64,000 nucleotides of DNA from Helicoverpa zea (GCF_022581195.2 NC_061469.1:11278501-11342500); one strand, 5' to 3'; shown: positions 1-13,576, counted from the first letter of the stretch. A program made the numbers and translations. Notes: generated by a model not told the origin, from the letters alone.

Positions 1-986
1 TTTGTCTACCACAGATACACATTTCTTTTTATGACTTGTGGAGGTCAGATAGGCAGTCTCTCCAAGTGAAACAACGGTAGGCACTCAGCTGCATCCAGTT
101 AGACTGAAAGAGAACCACGCAGATGATGAGTCTCAGCCACATATATATTTGGAACCTATAATATAATTGGATTATATATATGAATAATATAATTGGAACC
201 TCTAAAAGATACATTTATTTACCTCTGTCCACAAGCCCAATTAATAACATTAATTTCCGTCATTTAGACCAATAACAGAGTACATTCCAAACAATACCAC
301 TAACAAATGAACAGCTCCAAATGTCAGTTTATCTACATAAGTGGCTGTGTCACCCGGATGAGTCCAGTGTCACCCGCGACTAAATTGTGACCCACAACTT
401 AGATTGAGCGCGATGACTAACAACTTTCACAATGAACTTATTCTAACGGAAAAGTTTGTGTCATCGTGGTTTTTCTGTTTTGGTAGTTTTTCTTTGTATT
501 ACTGTGGGGTACCGTTATATTATTTGCCAAGTTTTATAATTCGTCTATATACTGATATTTTAAAGCTGAGTTTTTTATATGAACGCTCTTATCTCAGGGA
601 ATACTGGATCGATTTAAAAGAAAGACAGTGTTTGCTTCCAAATAGCTTTACTACTCATTATCCTGGTGCACAGACGAGTTCCTAAGGAACGCGGGTGAAA
701 CTGCTCTGTTGGATATTAGGTATAACGTACAATTGTACATCAGAATAATTTGGGATCAGTGGTAAAGAGCAAGGGCAGACGAAAATAGCTCTTTGATTAT
801 GCATACGGAATCCATCGGTTCCGCTTCCATTCAGATACGTTTGCAGAAGGTTGTTGTCAGAAATGCAGAAGGCTTCGTGTCAGATGGAACTAAGGTCTCA
901 TTAGCATTTCCAGTTGGTTAAGAGTGAGGCTTTTGATGTTTTAATAACCTCTTCTGGATAAACTTCGAACCGTCATAACAATCAGT
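1..986. other. Non-coding stretch, no gene seen
   Basis: AT-rich DNA with stops in all frames. Around 79-112 there is a short piece (CAGCTGCATCCAGTTAGACT) resembling a repeat that recurs at 52968-53030. The 93-codon open frame at 404-685 has no recognisable motif and I do not call it a gene. Confidence 0.5.
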
Positions 987-996
987 ACCAGGAACA

Positions 997-1374
997 CTAA
1001 CTAACTGCCTCGTTGGTCTAGCTGTCGCAAGTGCGGCTGCTGAGCACGAAGTCTCGGGTTCGATTCCCGAGTCGGGCCGAAATCGCTTTGTGGGTTTTAG
1101 AAGACTTTCACAAAGCAGCCCGGAGCCTGGAAGCTGGTGATTGATTCACCCGTGCATCGGAGAGCACGTAAATGTCGGTCCTGCGCTTGATCTCTCTCCG
1201 GTCGTGTCGGATTACCGTCCCATCGGGCTATGAGAGTTAAGGAATAGTGAGTGCACCTGTGTCTGCGCAAATGCTCGTGCACTATAATATGTCCTGCGTA
1301 GTTGGCTAATCTCCTTACATGAGAACAGCCGCCGTAGCCGATAATCGGCTAGGAGGACATCATCATCATCACTC
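997..1374 (+). mobile_element. tRNA-derived SINE, hairpin-containing variant
   Basis: The head carries a Pol III A box (TGGTCTAGCTG, 1014-1024) and B box (GGTTCGATTCC, 1057-1067), spaced as in a tRNA gene. A conserved body and a tail of CAT repeats follow. A 10-bp target duplication, ACCAGGAACA, flanks it at 987-996 and 1375-1384. A second copy lies at 32633-32951. This copy has about 48 extra nt after the tRNA-like part, including the inverted pair CTTTGTG (1086-1092) and CACAAAG (1109-1115). The (CAT)n tail differs from the (TGA)n tail of the RTE at 57.9-60.7 kb, so that RTE is an unlikely partner. Confidence 0.85.
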
Positions 1375-1384
1375 ACCAGGAACA

Positions 1385-4300
1385 GCTTCAATATTTCAAA
1401 CAAGGAAAATACATATCCTACTTTTACATCGAACTGTAAAAATAAAACGCAACAGCTACGCCACCTACACAAACACAAAAACTCAATTTGAATCTCAAAA
1501 ACAGATCTACAATTTCTAACATTTATCTCAACAATTCTAACGCTAGGATATCCCGCGTACAATCTACCATTATTCCATTATCCCTATTTCCTGAATGTGA
1601 AATAAAAGAAAACCTCTCGCAGATAGGTATGTGGTACATAACTAGTACATATGTGTAGGTAGGTATATAGGAGTAACTTCAGCAGAACAACGTCATATTC
1701 ATAAAAGAATATATCCGCGGCAGGGGACTGAGACTGTGGAAGGATTGAGACTGGTCACATTGTAAGCGGGTAGCAGTAGTTAATCAGTTATTTATGAATT
1801 CACAAAGAATTTATTTGTCATTGGCCATTGACCATTCGTCTTTGGTCATTCGTCATTGATCATCCATTCGTCATTAATAATTCATCATCGGTCATTCGTC
1901 ACCGTTCATTCATCATCGGTCTATCGTCATCAGTCATTCGTCATTGTCTATTCTTAATTGGTCATTCGTTCATACGAAAAAAATACAATATCAAAACAGC
2001 CTTCCCGCTTACACTGCTACCAATCTTTATAACAAACATGACCTACGTTGTACAGTCGCGCACAACGTCCGATGAGATTAGTGCCTCAGCGTGCAACAAC
2101 ACGTGTCGGACGACTTCTGTCGGCAGCATACACGTCCGCGCGAATATGCAGTAGAAAACTGTAAGACGTTGCCTGCTTAGAAAATCTATTCAGTATGATG
2201 CAGGGAGAAAATGTTAGAAAGGGGTAATGGGTACTGGATAATACATATTTGTTGAAAAATTTTCATTGACAATTCAAGCAATGGAAAATGTTATAAGTCT
2301 TTATAAGTATAGGGGTTTGTATTAGTTGGGTTCAGAATCTCGATTTGTAAAATATATAAACAGTATTGTTGGCATTTTACTGAGGTTTTATGTGACTATA
2401 TACCTACAGAGAATTTTTTTTTAGGAATAAGGTTCTATTACAACAATAGTAATAATAACGAACTCTTTATTAAATGGTATACGTATACTGAACAACAAAT
2501 TACATAAAAATAAACAAAAAATCTGAAAATACTCCGTCACACACTCCGTCGTACCGTGACAAATCTGTAATGACAGCTTGAAATAGGACCGAACGCATTT
2601 CTCCCGCACACAGATAAATAGAAATACATCTAGTACTTGTCTGGAAAAGATTGCAGTGGCCTGGAAGACCAATGCTCATGTTTTTTAAAAGGCATTTCAC
2701 AAGTATAGCCACAATAACAAAAACCGTCTGCAAAAATCATTAACAGAAAACTTATAACATGATTCTAGAAGTCCCCGATCCCCAAAAACACTCGTTCCAT
2801 TGCCTTTTTTTTTCAATTGATTTTCAGTTAGCTATAACTCTTATATAGTTACATTTACCTTTGATTACCCATGCCTGATGTTATGCTACGCTATTTTTAT
2901 TTACCTTCATATTTTTCTCGGAACTCCTACCAAAACGCGGATACAAAATATTTTTACATAAAATTTTTACCCGAAAATAACAAAATACCCTTTGGCCAAA
3001 AAATCTCCAATTTAGAAACATACGCTCGTACCGTTACTGCGAAGTGGCTCTATTTCAACGACCCTCGAATAAAGACTGGCATTTTTTAAAACTTGTTATA
3101 AAACAAATGTATGGTAAAATATTTTGGATATTTTTATATTCTAGTTTTCCCAGAAGGATTTAAAACTAGCTTTTGCCAACGGGGTAGCGGTGGGTTGCAG
3201 TAGCAACCGTGACAGTATATGTAATATTCATTGTTGTCCATCCGTACCTTACGTCTTACGTCATCTTTAGCACATATAAGTATCTACCTATATTTTTTTT
3301 TCACCTTTTATTGCATAAGTAGTTGTATGTTTATTGCCAAAAAAACACTTATCTTACCAGTAGGTTATAGTTTCTGCAGCCATATCATCTTCCACACAAT
3401 CCATCTACCATTTCTTTGATCACTGCACACACACTCCTCATCAATTTACTACTAAACAAATCGAATACTTCTCTCCAATTCCACAGACTTCTCCATAAAT
3501 CCGTCACTAGTAGCCAAAGTAATCAGAGACCAGCTCTCAAAGGCCTTTCAGCTTTCTGGGCAGTCGATGTAGCCACCTGTTACGGCACAGCCGGACCGTG
3601 ACGAACGGATTAATGTCTCTGCCAAAACTATGAGCTCCTGGTAGGTAATTGGCCCTTTGGTAGGCTAAGGCTAGTTAACAGTTCTCGGCAAATAACTCTG
3701 CCACTACAAAGATTATCTGCATGCTACAATTCAAAGTAGATTGAAAAATGTGTGTGTATTTGCGTAATGGCATTGAACCTAATGTGCCTTCTCTTGCTGT
3801 GCACTAACAGGGTGCGTAATTGTACTAAGCTTTAAGCCTCTTCAACATCTTTTTTAAGTTTATGTAATGCAAATAAATATAGGTATGAATTTGAATATGA
3901 AAATGCCTTGCTCAACAGTTGAGTTGAAGCCATTTGGCTTTAAAATCTCGCCCAAAGCAAAACCATTTGAACTGTTCATTCATTTAGAAAAAAGTATAAA
4001 CTTCAGAACAATATATTTGGCGCGTATTATGACGACACGTAGCGAGTTCAGGATTACTCACACACGTCTGAGTTATGAGACGAACGACGTAGAAATATTA
4101 TGAGAAATTGTACGACTCGTTTTTCGTGTGTTTTTTTGTACAGACTTCATTTCTTTAGCTAGGTTTTAAAAAGTGCGTTTGTGGGAATTAAATTATCTTT
4201 CTCTATACAATTATTGTCAAGCTGTAGAGTTTGATTGCTAGAAATTGTTATATTTCACATGACTGTGAAAGTTCACACTAAATTAGCACAGGTAAGCAAA

Positions 4301-5912
4301 CAATTTAGATGAAACCATACCTAGACACAAGTGTGACTCTGGAGGCGTTTAAAGATCCAGTCCTTAGAACGCGGATAAAACCAGAGCTAAAAAGCTAGTT
4401 TTAAAAAAACCCTAAACAAATAAAACAGAGTGTCATATTCAACTGATGTCAAACCGGAGATCTTACCCGGATAGTAAGTTTGGTAATCGGATCACGGACA
4501 AAGTAATCGTATTGGAACGGATTACAATGACCGGTGGAACACGTCCAATCGTCGTTTTAGGACATAAGTATGATATTGTTATAGACTTATTTGAAGTTTT
4601 TTTGTGCTATATCGCTCGTAAGATGCTTACAAATGGGTTTTGAGATCCTTTCATATGTTGTTATGGAAATTTTGACACGTATTTTTGATATTACATAGTT
4701 ATTTTTGGACGAATATGAGATAGGTTTACAATGTGAGGTTATATTATGATGGATAGCGTATTTATAAAATGGACATTGAATATGTAATAGGAATGTATTC
4801 CAGAATTTCTTACTTGTAATTATAATACCTCACTTATTACATGAACCTGTGAACAGCAATATTTTCTGAATAGTCTTTTTTTAATAAAAATGTTGCTTCG
4901 ACTGATGTAGCGATAGCAAATTAATATACTTAAAGTCTGTTAATCATTTTTTTTTCATATTTATGACCAAGCTTCCATCAGTGAGTCCTGGTAGGGTATT
5001 CTAACACTGAAATAATGTTTCAAATCAGCCCCTTGATTCCTAAGATAAACGCGTTTAAACATACTCATTCTTCAGCTTTATAGGTAATATTACCTAAGTT
5101 TAGATAGTTATACCTAAGGTTAGAAGTTAGTACAAAAAACCGATTGAATTTAAAGCTGAAATATGAATTAGACAAAAACACAATTTAAAATCGTATGAAA
5201 TATGGAAGTTTCCTTGCGTTTAATAGAAAATCGTTGGATTAAAAAAGATAGAAAAATGTGCTCGCAAACAGCTGGTTTCTTCATTTTTCACCTGAAGTAA
5301 CAACTTAAAGGATTTAAGAGGCTTACTATAAGATATATTCGTCGTTTGTTGAATAATTTATTTGCGTAATTAATATCAAGTTTTAATAATTTTGTAGAAA
5401 GAAAAATTGAGCTTCTTATGGAGAAATATGTGTGTATACTTCTGAACTTAAAAAAAAAAAACTAGACACGTTGTTAATTTAGATTCGACTGACGAAAATC
5501 ATAATTTTAAAATTACATACGCAGCCTTTATGTAATCGGGTCTAACTATCTACCCACTGTCTGTATGCTTGCCAACCTGGTTTGTTTTGGAGATCCTTCA
5601 ATGCCCGAGGGGTGAAAAAGGGACGATAAAATTTGTATAGGATAACAAATTTGTATTCAACACATAAGTTTGTGTAGACGAAAATACACCTAGAATAAAC
5701 AGACGCCAGCAATTTTACTTCGTAAAACGGGGATTACTTTTAGTTTTTTACCAAAGCTACCATAAAATGACTACTGGTAGATATATGAATCTGGTAGGTG
5801 TGTGATTCTGGAAATATATAGGTAATAGTCATCATCTCCCGAGCCTTTTAGTTATTTAATAGTAATAAAGTTTAGCTACGCAATGGCTGATAAAAAAAAA
5901 GGTGAAGGAAAA
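1385..5912. other. Non-coding stretch, no gene seen
   Basis: No supportable gene. Apart from a degenerate array at 1816-1970 I see only AT-rich DNA with scattered short open frames of random composition. Confidence 0.5.
1816..1970. repeat. Degenerate short tandem repeat
   Basis: Irregular reiteration of GGTCATTCGTCATT-like units of about 12-16 bp with many substitutions. It looks like an old minisatellite. Confidence 0.6.
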
Positions 5913-6052
5913 CATCTTGAGGAAAGCTGGACTATATAGTCTGAAATCACCAACCCGCATTGAGCAAGCGTGGTGATTAATGCTCAATCCTTCTCCGTGT
6001 GAGAGGAGGCCTGTGCCCAGCAGTGGGACGATAAAAAGGCTGTAACAGTACA
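5913..6052 (+). repeat. RTE-like LINE 3' fragment
   Basis: The segment GAGGCCTGTGCCCAGCAGTG near 6007 reads EACAQQW in one frame. This parallels the EAYVQQW that ends the RTE ORF at 57.9-60.7 kb. The upstream part (AATCACCAACCCGCATTGAG) belongs to the same interspersed unit. Only the last codons and 3' tail region survive. Confidence 0.6.
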
Positions 6053-8454
6053 GTACAGTTAACTACGTAATAGTAATAGACAACAATTTAACTATAAAAA
6101 TTGGTTCAGTTAAAAATCAAAATGAGAATTGTAAGGTAAAATCTACACTTTTTGTATGTCAACAAACAAAAGACAGCACATAAAACTGAATTATGTATAA
6201 AAATCCACAAAAAAGTAACTTTTTGCCTATCGGTACTGTCAACGTGGCATCGTACATACAACGCTCAGAACGCGGTTACGCCCGACACGTACAACCAGAC
6301 TAGACTGCACGAGTACATGCCAGGTAGAAGTTTGTTATGCTATACAGCTTGCATCTCAATAATAATATTTTCATTAAAAGGGTGCTAGTTAAAGATAACG
6401 CGTGAAATGAAAACAGTACCTATAATATTTTTCCACAACAAACTCTATTTCTAAAACAATAGTAGGTAATGTGGATAATCAGACATTGGAGTGACCAGTC
6501 CTATAAAGTTAATCTAAACATCACCCTTATTTTTCCCTTACTGTAAAAATCATCAAGGCAAGTTATTACAATACATTAACACCGCACATTAGCAACACAT
6601 TCTGCAGACACCCCTAGCACTAAATACAAACAAGCCAACGTGAGCCAATATCAAAAAAAGTTTAAAAATAAGCAATGGCCCGTGAACCGTATAAATGCGC
6701 GGCGCCAACTCATAAAAACTTCAAAGTACTCAATGAACAAAGAAAAACATCTTGACAAACTCTCGAAGCAAGTTATTCCTTCTAAAAATTACTTTTCGAA
6801 TATAATTTTTACTGAAACGAGAAGTCAAACGCGTTTTAAAAAGCATAGCAATTGTATTCAATAGGGTTTAAACTTTATGCTCTGGCTACGAAAATCCATA
6901 GAGTTTATCTTTGTTTTTTTTTCAGCTGTATTTTCTTTGGCATGATCTTATGAAACCTGTCTTTATAAAATAAAAGAATACGAACAAGTGAGTCAAAATT
7001 GTGGATTAGTTCATAAGATTTTTTAATCGATTATCTGGACTCTAAAGTCAATAAGGATATCATCGTAACCAAATCTGCCCATTTAATGCTTACCCAATAA
7101 CATGTTATAAAATATATATAATAATTGCTTCTCGTCAATGATGGCTTTTGCATCTCGACAGGCTTTTACAGATACAAATTAAAGAAAAATTGAACTTCTA
7201 AGTCGACTCCACCCCACTTCCCGTCACTGGAAGTTAGTAAAAAGTAAACTCCAGCGGTGGTTGATTTTTTGTTCATTTTGCGGAGAGCCCACGGCGGTGC
7301 TGTACTTATCAAGATATCGCTGAATATCGGGTAGCTCGTGATCTTTCCAACGTCGTTTATATTCACAGATGTAGGTGTATTCAGGAATAATGTGAGAGGA
7401 AGGTAAAGTTGTAAAAATCAATCCTCAATTTTCTGAGTAAGATTTTGCAAATTGGGCAATTCGAGAAATAATTCATTGTAAACTTCTTGTGTATTCTGTT
7501 GCTGCAATTCGAAAATGAAGCCAAAATGCCTTCTTTTGAGCATGGTCTACTCCTCTACTCTCAAATTGAAATTAGTCATAATCAAACCAGCAACTTTGTT
7601 ACAGTGTCTCAAAGAAACATACAGGCAGTAATTACCATACTGGGAATAATTATCAGTAACATTAAGGTTAAGGCGACGAATTGGTCAACAATAATTCTAT
7701 AACCGGCACGCGCATCTAAGGCGCCAAAAGGGGTCGGAGCGTCTGAGCGGGGCGAGGATACGCGCGCTAGCTTATAACTAAAAGTCGTAAGCGACAAAAT
7801 GGTTTTGTAATTTTATTATTTTGAAATGATAATTTGATAAAAATTCCTTCTACAATTTTAAAGAGTATGTATATACTCAACTACTAAAAAAGTTAAGAGG
7901 CTTAAATCGGTCCCGTTTGCCCATAATATGTGAATCTCTTTTTAAAAAGAGGTATGTTTGATATATTTTTCTCTGTTATAAAAGTTACCTAATCATGTTT
8001 TGACGTCTAACAAAATAAGGTTTATATCTTGAACTTTCAGGCAACCAAGTTGTATTTTGATCCGTTTTGTATTTACTGAGATAAATTGAGATCCTTGGCG
8101 CCAAAAATTCCAATTCGTCCTCTTAAAAACAAAACTTACTAACTTCAATAGACACCTAGTTAATAAATCGTACTAATAAACTACATTTCAGCATAGTACC
8201 TCCGAATTCCCAACTCCAATTCCTATTAGTGCAGATTAGTGCAATACCAGGGTGCAAAGTGCATCTGTAGTCATAAATCTGCACTGCACTGAGCAAGCAC
8301 GAATTTGTCAAACTGCAGCGATGCAACGGTTTGAGAATTTATCTGCTAATTGGGATCTACACACTGCTTTGGCAATTAGTAGATCAACATTGATAAATTC
8401 AGTTTATTTGAAGGAAGACGAAAGCTTTCTTTCACCACTATACAGTATTCGCTA
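6053..8454. other. Non-coding stretch, no gene seen
   Basis: AT-rich DNA with no coding signal, repeat array or structured element that I could identify. Open frames up to 78 codons are compositionally random. Confidence 0.5.
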
Positions 8455-8520
8455 CAGCCTTTTTATCGTCCCACTGCTAGGCACAGGCCTTCTCTCACAT
8501 GGAGAAGGATACAACATTCA
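8455..8520 (-). repeat. RTE-like LINE 3' fragment, minus strand
   Basis: The plus-strand text TCGTCCCACTGCTAGGCACA is the reverse complement of the conserved CCCAGCAGTGGGACGA end seen at 6003-6052. It is a short relic of the same LINE family in opposite orientation. Confidence 0.55.
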
Positions 8521-8764
8521 TTTTGCGAAAATATCTACATGCAAATGCACTCCCACGTAATGTCGTATTTTTAGAATATATGCTTTTATATAATTCCGCA
8601 TTTCTACAGTCAAATAATAAACTTTAGCTTTATAGTTTAAATATGGTCATAACTACCATAAGATGAGATGCAGTTAAGTCAAAAAGATAACAAGGCACAA
8701 TTAAAAAACATATGACTTTATAATTATTAATCAAGACACAGCAATTATTTAGCAAAATTGCCAT

Positions 8765-9275
8765 TTTTTTTTTACCGACGTCAAAAATCATCAAATGACC
8801 CCTCCCGCTGTGGGTTAGCAGCGGTGAGGGAGTGTCAGACTCTTACTGACTAAAAACCGTCGTGTTCCGTCGTAGGCCTTTTATGTACCAGGGCCGCGGT
8901 ATCTCTTTCGATCAACCCGCAGCCCCGGCAGGCCTTGGCCCTGCTGGGCCCCGCTGGGGTTGCTGACATCTCTTTGAGGAGCGCGTGGAACAACGCGCGC
9001 CGTCGACACGGGTCTGTCGTCTAAGCAGACAGAGGGACGATGAGCCACCCGAACTTACCGCCCACAGACCCACGCCTACGGTGGCCGGGAGTCATCTCGC
9101 GACACCCGGCGCCCATGGTGTCTACCTGGTCCAGCGCGGCGGCCGGGATGAGAGGTGCGAACTCTCTGGCATGCATGACCGCTTCGCAGAAGGAGGCGAC
9201 GGCATCCCATTCCCTCTCGCCCCGGACCATGGCCTGAACCAGGGCCGGATGCGAGAGGTCGCCGCCGCCCAAAGC
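8765..9275 (-). mobile_element. 5'-truncated R1-like LINE fragment
   Basis: A GC-rich block in AT-rich DNA. On the minus strand it encodes the end of a reverse transcriptase protein: roughly 9287 to 9021 reads LSHPALVQAMV, then WDAVASFCEAVM, a C-terminal signature I associate with R1-clade elements of moths. A 3' UTR and a run of A (T on the plus strand, about 8764-8772) follow. A 12-bp direct repeat, CAAAATTGCCAT, flanks it at 8753-8764 and 9276-9287, which marks target-primed insertion with 5' truncation. The clade assignment rests on memory of that C-terminal pattern. Confidence 0.75.
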
Positions 9276-9287
9276 CAAAATTGCCAT

Positions 9288-10550
9288 CCAGTTAACAAAT
9301 AGTGTACTAGAGTGGCTATTCTTTATTGTTGAACAACCACTTAGTTACATGGCATGACTATTTTAAACAGTTAGTTGCATCATTTACATATGTATAGTAG
9401 ACATCATTTCTGACACACCAAAGTTGAAATTCCTAAATCTGATTGACGATTAGAATCCGACATTTCAAATGCGTAACTACAAAACAAAACCCAAGTAAAT
9501 AATATCTATACACTTTTAACGTATGTATATTTGAAATTGTGTAAAACAGAACCACATAATGGTATTCCATTCGCGGCTGTCTCTTATCGTACACAATTTA
9601 TCACTTTAGCGCGCACCCCGACAATATGTTACATTTTAAACTACGTGTTACTCTGTACATACCTACATCATTATCTGATGGTTCTAGAATCTTTAGCGAT
9701 CTATGAATAAAGTTTTTTTTATATATTAGAAGCAGAGGTAGAAATGATTTACGTTATTTTTGTGTTGACTAAGCAAAAAAAGTGTAAAGGAACCCTTTCA
9801 ATGTTGCAATATGTGTTCATAAGTTTTTCCGTGACTTTTATTCACCTTACGAAAAAAGGGGTTTCTAGTCTTGACTTTAGAAATTAAGAACAAATCATTG
9901 TTTGGACTTTTACAATCAATACCTGAATTTAAGCAAAATCAATGAGTAAGACATTCTACTTTTCAAGCCATATAAAAGTTATTGTACTTTACTCAAGCCA
10001 AATGATACAAAATCATGTTCCAAAAACACCACATAGTGACACAGATCTCCTGCAATTTTCTTCAAGAAAGTAATACTTTTTACAGTAAACTAGACGAGCT
10101 GTTTCAGGTCAGCTTGCAACCCCAACGCCATCTGTTGGCGCTTACACTATAAATTGCACAATAGGTACATATCGACACCTTGGCTTTGCAATTTTGAACT
10201 TTATGTGAGTGGCAGAAAGTGTGATTTGGTTTGACGGGGTGTGTGATAATTTTCGCTGGTAGTAAACCTCTTACTAGATTGTGTTGAGGGTAGATTGGAT
10301 GCGTCAAAGTGTTCAGTGTCAGTCTGTTTAATGTAGTAAGCTGTTTTGCAAATCTTTCGTATCAAATACTAGTAGTTAATTGATAAATTGATTCTGCATA
10401 TACATAGTCACACAGAAAACTTGCGCTAAATAATAAGTACTTCCGATTTATCTTTATGTCTGTTTGTAAAATGTGCAACTAGATGGTAATATAAATGAAA
10501 AAAATCTAATTTTTAACTTACCAAAAAGAAGGAGATTGTCAATTCGCCAT
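9288..10550. other. Non-coding stretch, no gene seen
   Basis: AT-rich DNA with no coding or repeat structure that I can support. Confidence 0.5.
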
Positions 10551-10760
10551 GATTTTTTTTTTTCACTTACTTTTCAGTTACCTGTTACCAAGTGAGTATA
10601 AGGGGCATAACCCCATAACTGCCTCCTACCTCACTGTCACACAGCTCAAACAGTTGTTAAGCTGTGTCCCGGGTTAACGTGGCTATAACCCGGCCATATT
10701 GTCCGCTGCACTGACGGGTTACACCGCGACAATAACTTACAATGTAACTCTTATTACTTC
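10551..10760 (-). repeat. Probable retroelement 3' UTR fragment with poly(A), minus strand
   Basis: A T-run at 10551-10562 borders a GC-richer block containing AACCCGGCCATATTGTCCGC. On the minus strand this reads as a UTR-like segment ending in poly(A). I found no target duplication and no protein motif, so the class is uncertain. Confidence 0.35.
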
Positions 10761-11165
10761 AAGGGATAGTTCATGAAGCGAGTGGATGGGGTTGTGAGTC
10801 GATTTGAAGGAAATTCTGTAAGGTGTATAAAAATATGTTAGCTGTTCAAATGAAAATGACTACAATGATGCTTTAGTTTACCTATGTAAAAAAACCGGCC
10901 AAGTGCGAGTCGGACTCGCGCACCGAGGGTTCCGTACAAATCCTGTATAGATAAAAAGTGAGTCTCGCGCCAACCGTTCAGTTTAGAACGATCATAGTTA
11001 TGGTAATTTCGTGAGAGTTAAAATAGTTAATATTTTTTATTTTATAATATAACTAAAATAGTAGGCCAGTACCTTGTAAAAGTTCTTTTATTAAAGTTAT
11101 TTATATACAACATTTTATAGTCATCATTCAGAAATCTGATTAAAAATAAGTAATTATGTCATAAA

Positions 11166-12705
11166 AAGGTCATTGGGCATATCTGACCCGCTTTGTAAAA
11201 AGTGGCGGACATGAACCAAAGTAGTTTTAAATCGTGGAGAATAGTATAACGTTTTTTTGAATATAAATATTTTATTAAAATTCCATGGAGACGAATGTCC
11301 AGGATCGTTTGAAAAATATAAAAGACAAGCAGTTTCAGAGGATTGTACAGGTTGCAATGCTAGTTTTTATTGTTAAAGACTTTTCATAAAGAAGGAAGAT
11401 GCCAATTCGGATGACCAGGATCTGATGAGGATCTGGAAGCCCTGAGAAATCGAGGGCAACTCTTGAACATTGTAGGCACGCATCGAGTCAAAACCAGACA
11501 TGTGAGTGTATTTTTGAGGGTACTGGTAAACAGTGAAGGTTTGGAGCTGATTTGATTATGGAGACTACAGAGAGTCGAGGGAACTCCTGAACGGTATGTT
11601 GCAACTACCACGTGTTTGGGCTTATTTTATTCGTATTGGCGAAGACTTTCCACATAGATAGGTTTGACTGCCATTGTGGGATCGATAGCGAAGATCAGAT
11701 ATAGTTATGGGAACTCCTTTACAATTTATAACATAACCTTGTGTTGGAGCTTATTTTATTTTAGGTGATGAGAATTCACTACTAATGGGATCTTTTATTT
11801 TTGAGGGATTAATCACCTAACGAGCCCCAGTTTCGAAACTGCCTGACGACTTGTAACTGTCGAATTGTAACAACGACTGCTAGAGAGTAGGATTCGGGGC
11901 TGCTGGCTTTACGTTTCTAGGGCCTTGACAAAAGTGTAATTCTGTCCCTTTCTTTGTTTTATAAAGTCGGCTTTATTTTATTTTGTAGCATTTTACAAAC
12001 AAATCCAACTTCAAACATATAAAAAAGCAACAAGTAAACAAAAGCAAGAAAGAAATTAGAAAGATGTTAGGTGCATCGGTCTAGAAGTCGGTGTCTAGAG
12101 GATTCATCTATATTTATTTAACCACCGAGATCTAGACCGATGCATATAAACAGTTTTCTTGTTGTTTTTAGAAGTTGTTTTTTTTTGTAAAAAGTTTTTA
12201 TTTTTAACTTTTGTGAAAAGTTCTCGTCAATACGAATAATATAAGCCCAAACACGACGTAACTAAAACATACCGTTGAGGAGTTCTCTCGACTTTCTCAC
12301 GTCTCCATCACCAGGTAAGCTCTAAACCTTCACTGTTTGATAGTATCATCAGACATACATCTGAGAATCAAGTTTTAATCCTATGCATGCCTACAATTTC
12401 TGATAGTTGCCCTCGATTTCTAAGGATTTCCATCATCAGATCCTGACCTGATGACAATGGAAATAAACGGCGGGTATACTCTTTCACTACAAAGAAATGA
12501 TTTCTCAAATCCGTCAAACTTGTTCGTTTAAATTCCCCATTGAAATGAGGAAAATATTTACACCTGATTTTCTCTAGATTCCCATGGTTCACATTGATGC
12601 GACTAATGCCATAGTAAATCAGAGCCTTTATCATTATACTGTGCTATATTTCGTTCGTATCCGCCGTGGGTTTGGTTTCCATACTAAGGTGCCCAATGAC
12701 CTTTG
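11166..12705. mobile_element. Fold-back structure with long degenerate inverted arms
   Basis: The ends are AAAGGTCATTGGGCA (near 11166) and its complement TGCCCAATGACCTTT (ending near 12705). Further inside, 11384-11660 matches the reverse complement of about 12225-12460: both carry GAAATCGAGGGCAACT, CAGTGAAGGTTT and GTGTTTGGGCTTAT. Near the centre TGCATCGGTCTAGA (about 12072) pairs with TCTAGACCGATGCA (about 12130). So most of 1.5 kb folds on itself. It is probably a fold-back or Mutator-like non-autonomous DNA element. I saw no clear target duplication and no transposase. Confidence 0.55.
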
Positions 12706-13480
12706 AATGATTTAAAATTTTTCACAGTTTAGAGGCAATTATATTTAAGAAGTGTTTGATATGAATTTCAACTTTAATATCTCTACGCGTTCATGTGAAA
12801 AAGAGTAGGTAGTAAGTTTATAATTATTAAAAAAATGTTTTATGTCATGTAAGCAAAAATAATGTTTTAATATTTTATGTAACTTCAAATTCATCATTTT
12901 CGCAATTTTTCCTTTATCTGTACTATATAACGTTGCTTCGTGCCGAATTTCAAGATTCTGAGTTCACGGGAAGTACCTTGTAGGTTTTGATTCCCTAGCG
13001 TGTGACGGAAATTCGTCTAAGGTGTCGGTATAACTGCTGTATCTTTTGATCGCGTTAACTTAGAAGTTAGATTTTTTCACTGCCTAAAAGGACAATAGAC
13101 CTAGGTATTTGGTATAAATTTCAATTTGATACCTTTATTCGTTCGTGAGAAATAAGGTATAAGTTTCATTTTATTAAAATTTTTTTTTTTATATTATATA
13201 ACTAAAAAAATGAGATTTTCGAAATTTTTCCTATATTTGCATTATATGACAATACTTCATGCCAAATTTCAAGACTCTGAGATTACGGGAAGTATCCTGT
13301 AGGTTTTGATTCCTTTGCGAGTGTCGAAAATTTGTTGAAAATATCGACATAATCGGCTGTATCTTTTGATTGGCTTGGCTTAGAAGTTTGATATTTTCAC
13401 AGCTTAAAGGGACAATAGACCTGAGTATTTCATGTGAATTTCAGTTTGATACGTCCACGCGTTCTTGAGATAAAGGGTCT

Positions 13481-13481
13481 T

Positions 13482-13516
<35 letters not shown>

Positions 13517-13518
13517 GG
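13481..13518 (+). repeat. (GACA)n microsatellite
   Basis: About nine GACA units, ending GACGGACAACAAAGTG. It lies inside the 3' part of the composite repeat. Confidence 0.9.
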
Positions 13519-13576
13519 ACAACAAAGTGATCCTATAAGGGTTCCGTTTTTTCCTTTTGAGGTACGGAACCCTAAA

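Larger units (their letters stand above)
10893..13576 (+). repeat. Composite lepidopteran interspersed repeat
   Basis: It opens with GGCCAAGTGCGAGTCGGACT and GAGGGTTCCGTAC and closes with a (GACA)n run, then GGGTTCCG and TACGGAACCCTAAAAA. This arrangement is common in lepidopteran DNA. Two similar blocks near 12900-13060 and 13220-13450 (each with a CTTCRTGCC then TTTCAAGA segment and a following GGACAATAGACCT) suggest an internal duplication. A separate fold-back segment lies inside at 11166-12705. There is no ORF. The superfamily is not determined. Confidence 0.6.

Noticed and set aside
1010..1085. tRNA gene
   Set aside because: A and B boxes are present, but the body, the (CAT)n tail and the flanking duplication show it is a SINE head.
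8985..9302. 105-codon plus-strand frame in the GC-rich block
   Set aside because: It is antisense to the R1-like reverse transcriptase C-terminal remnant, which has a recognisable signature and A-tail on the minus strand.
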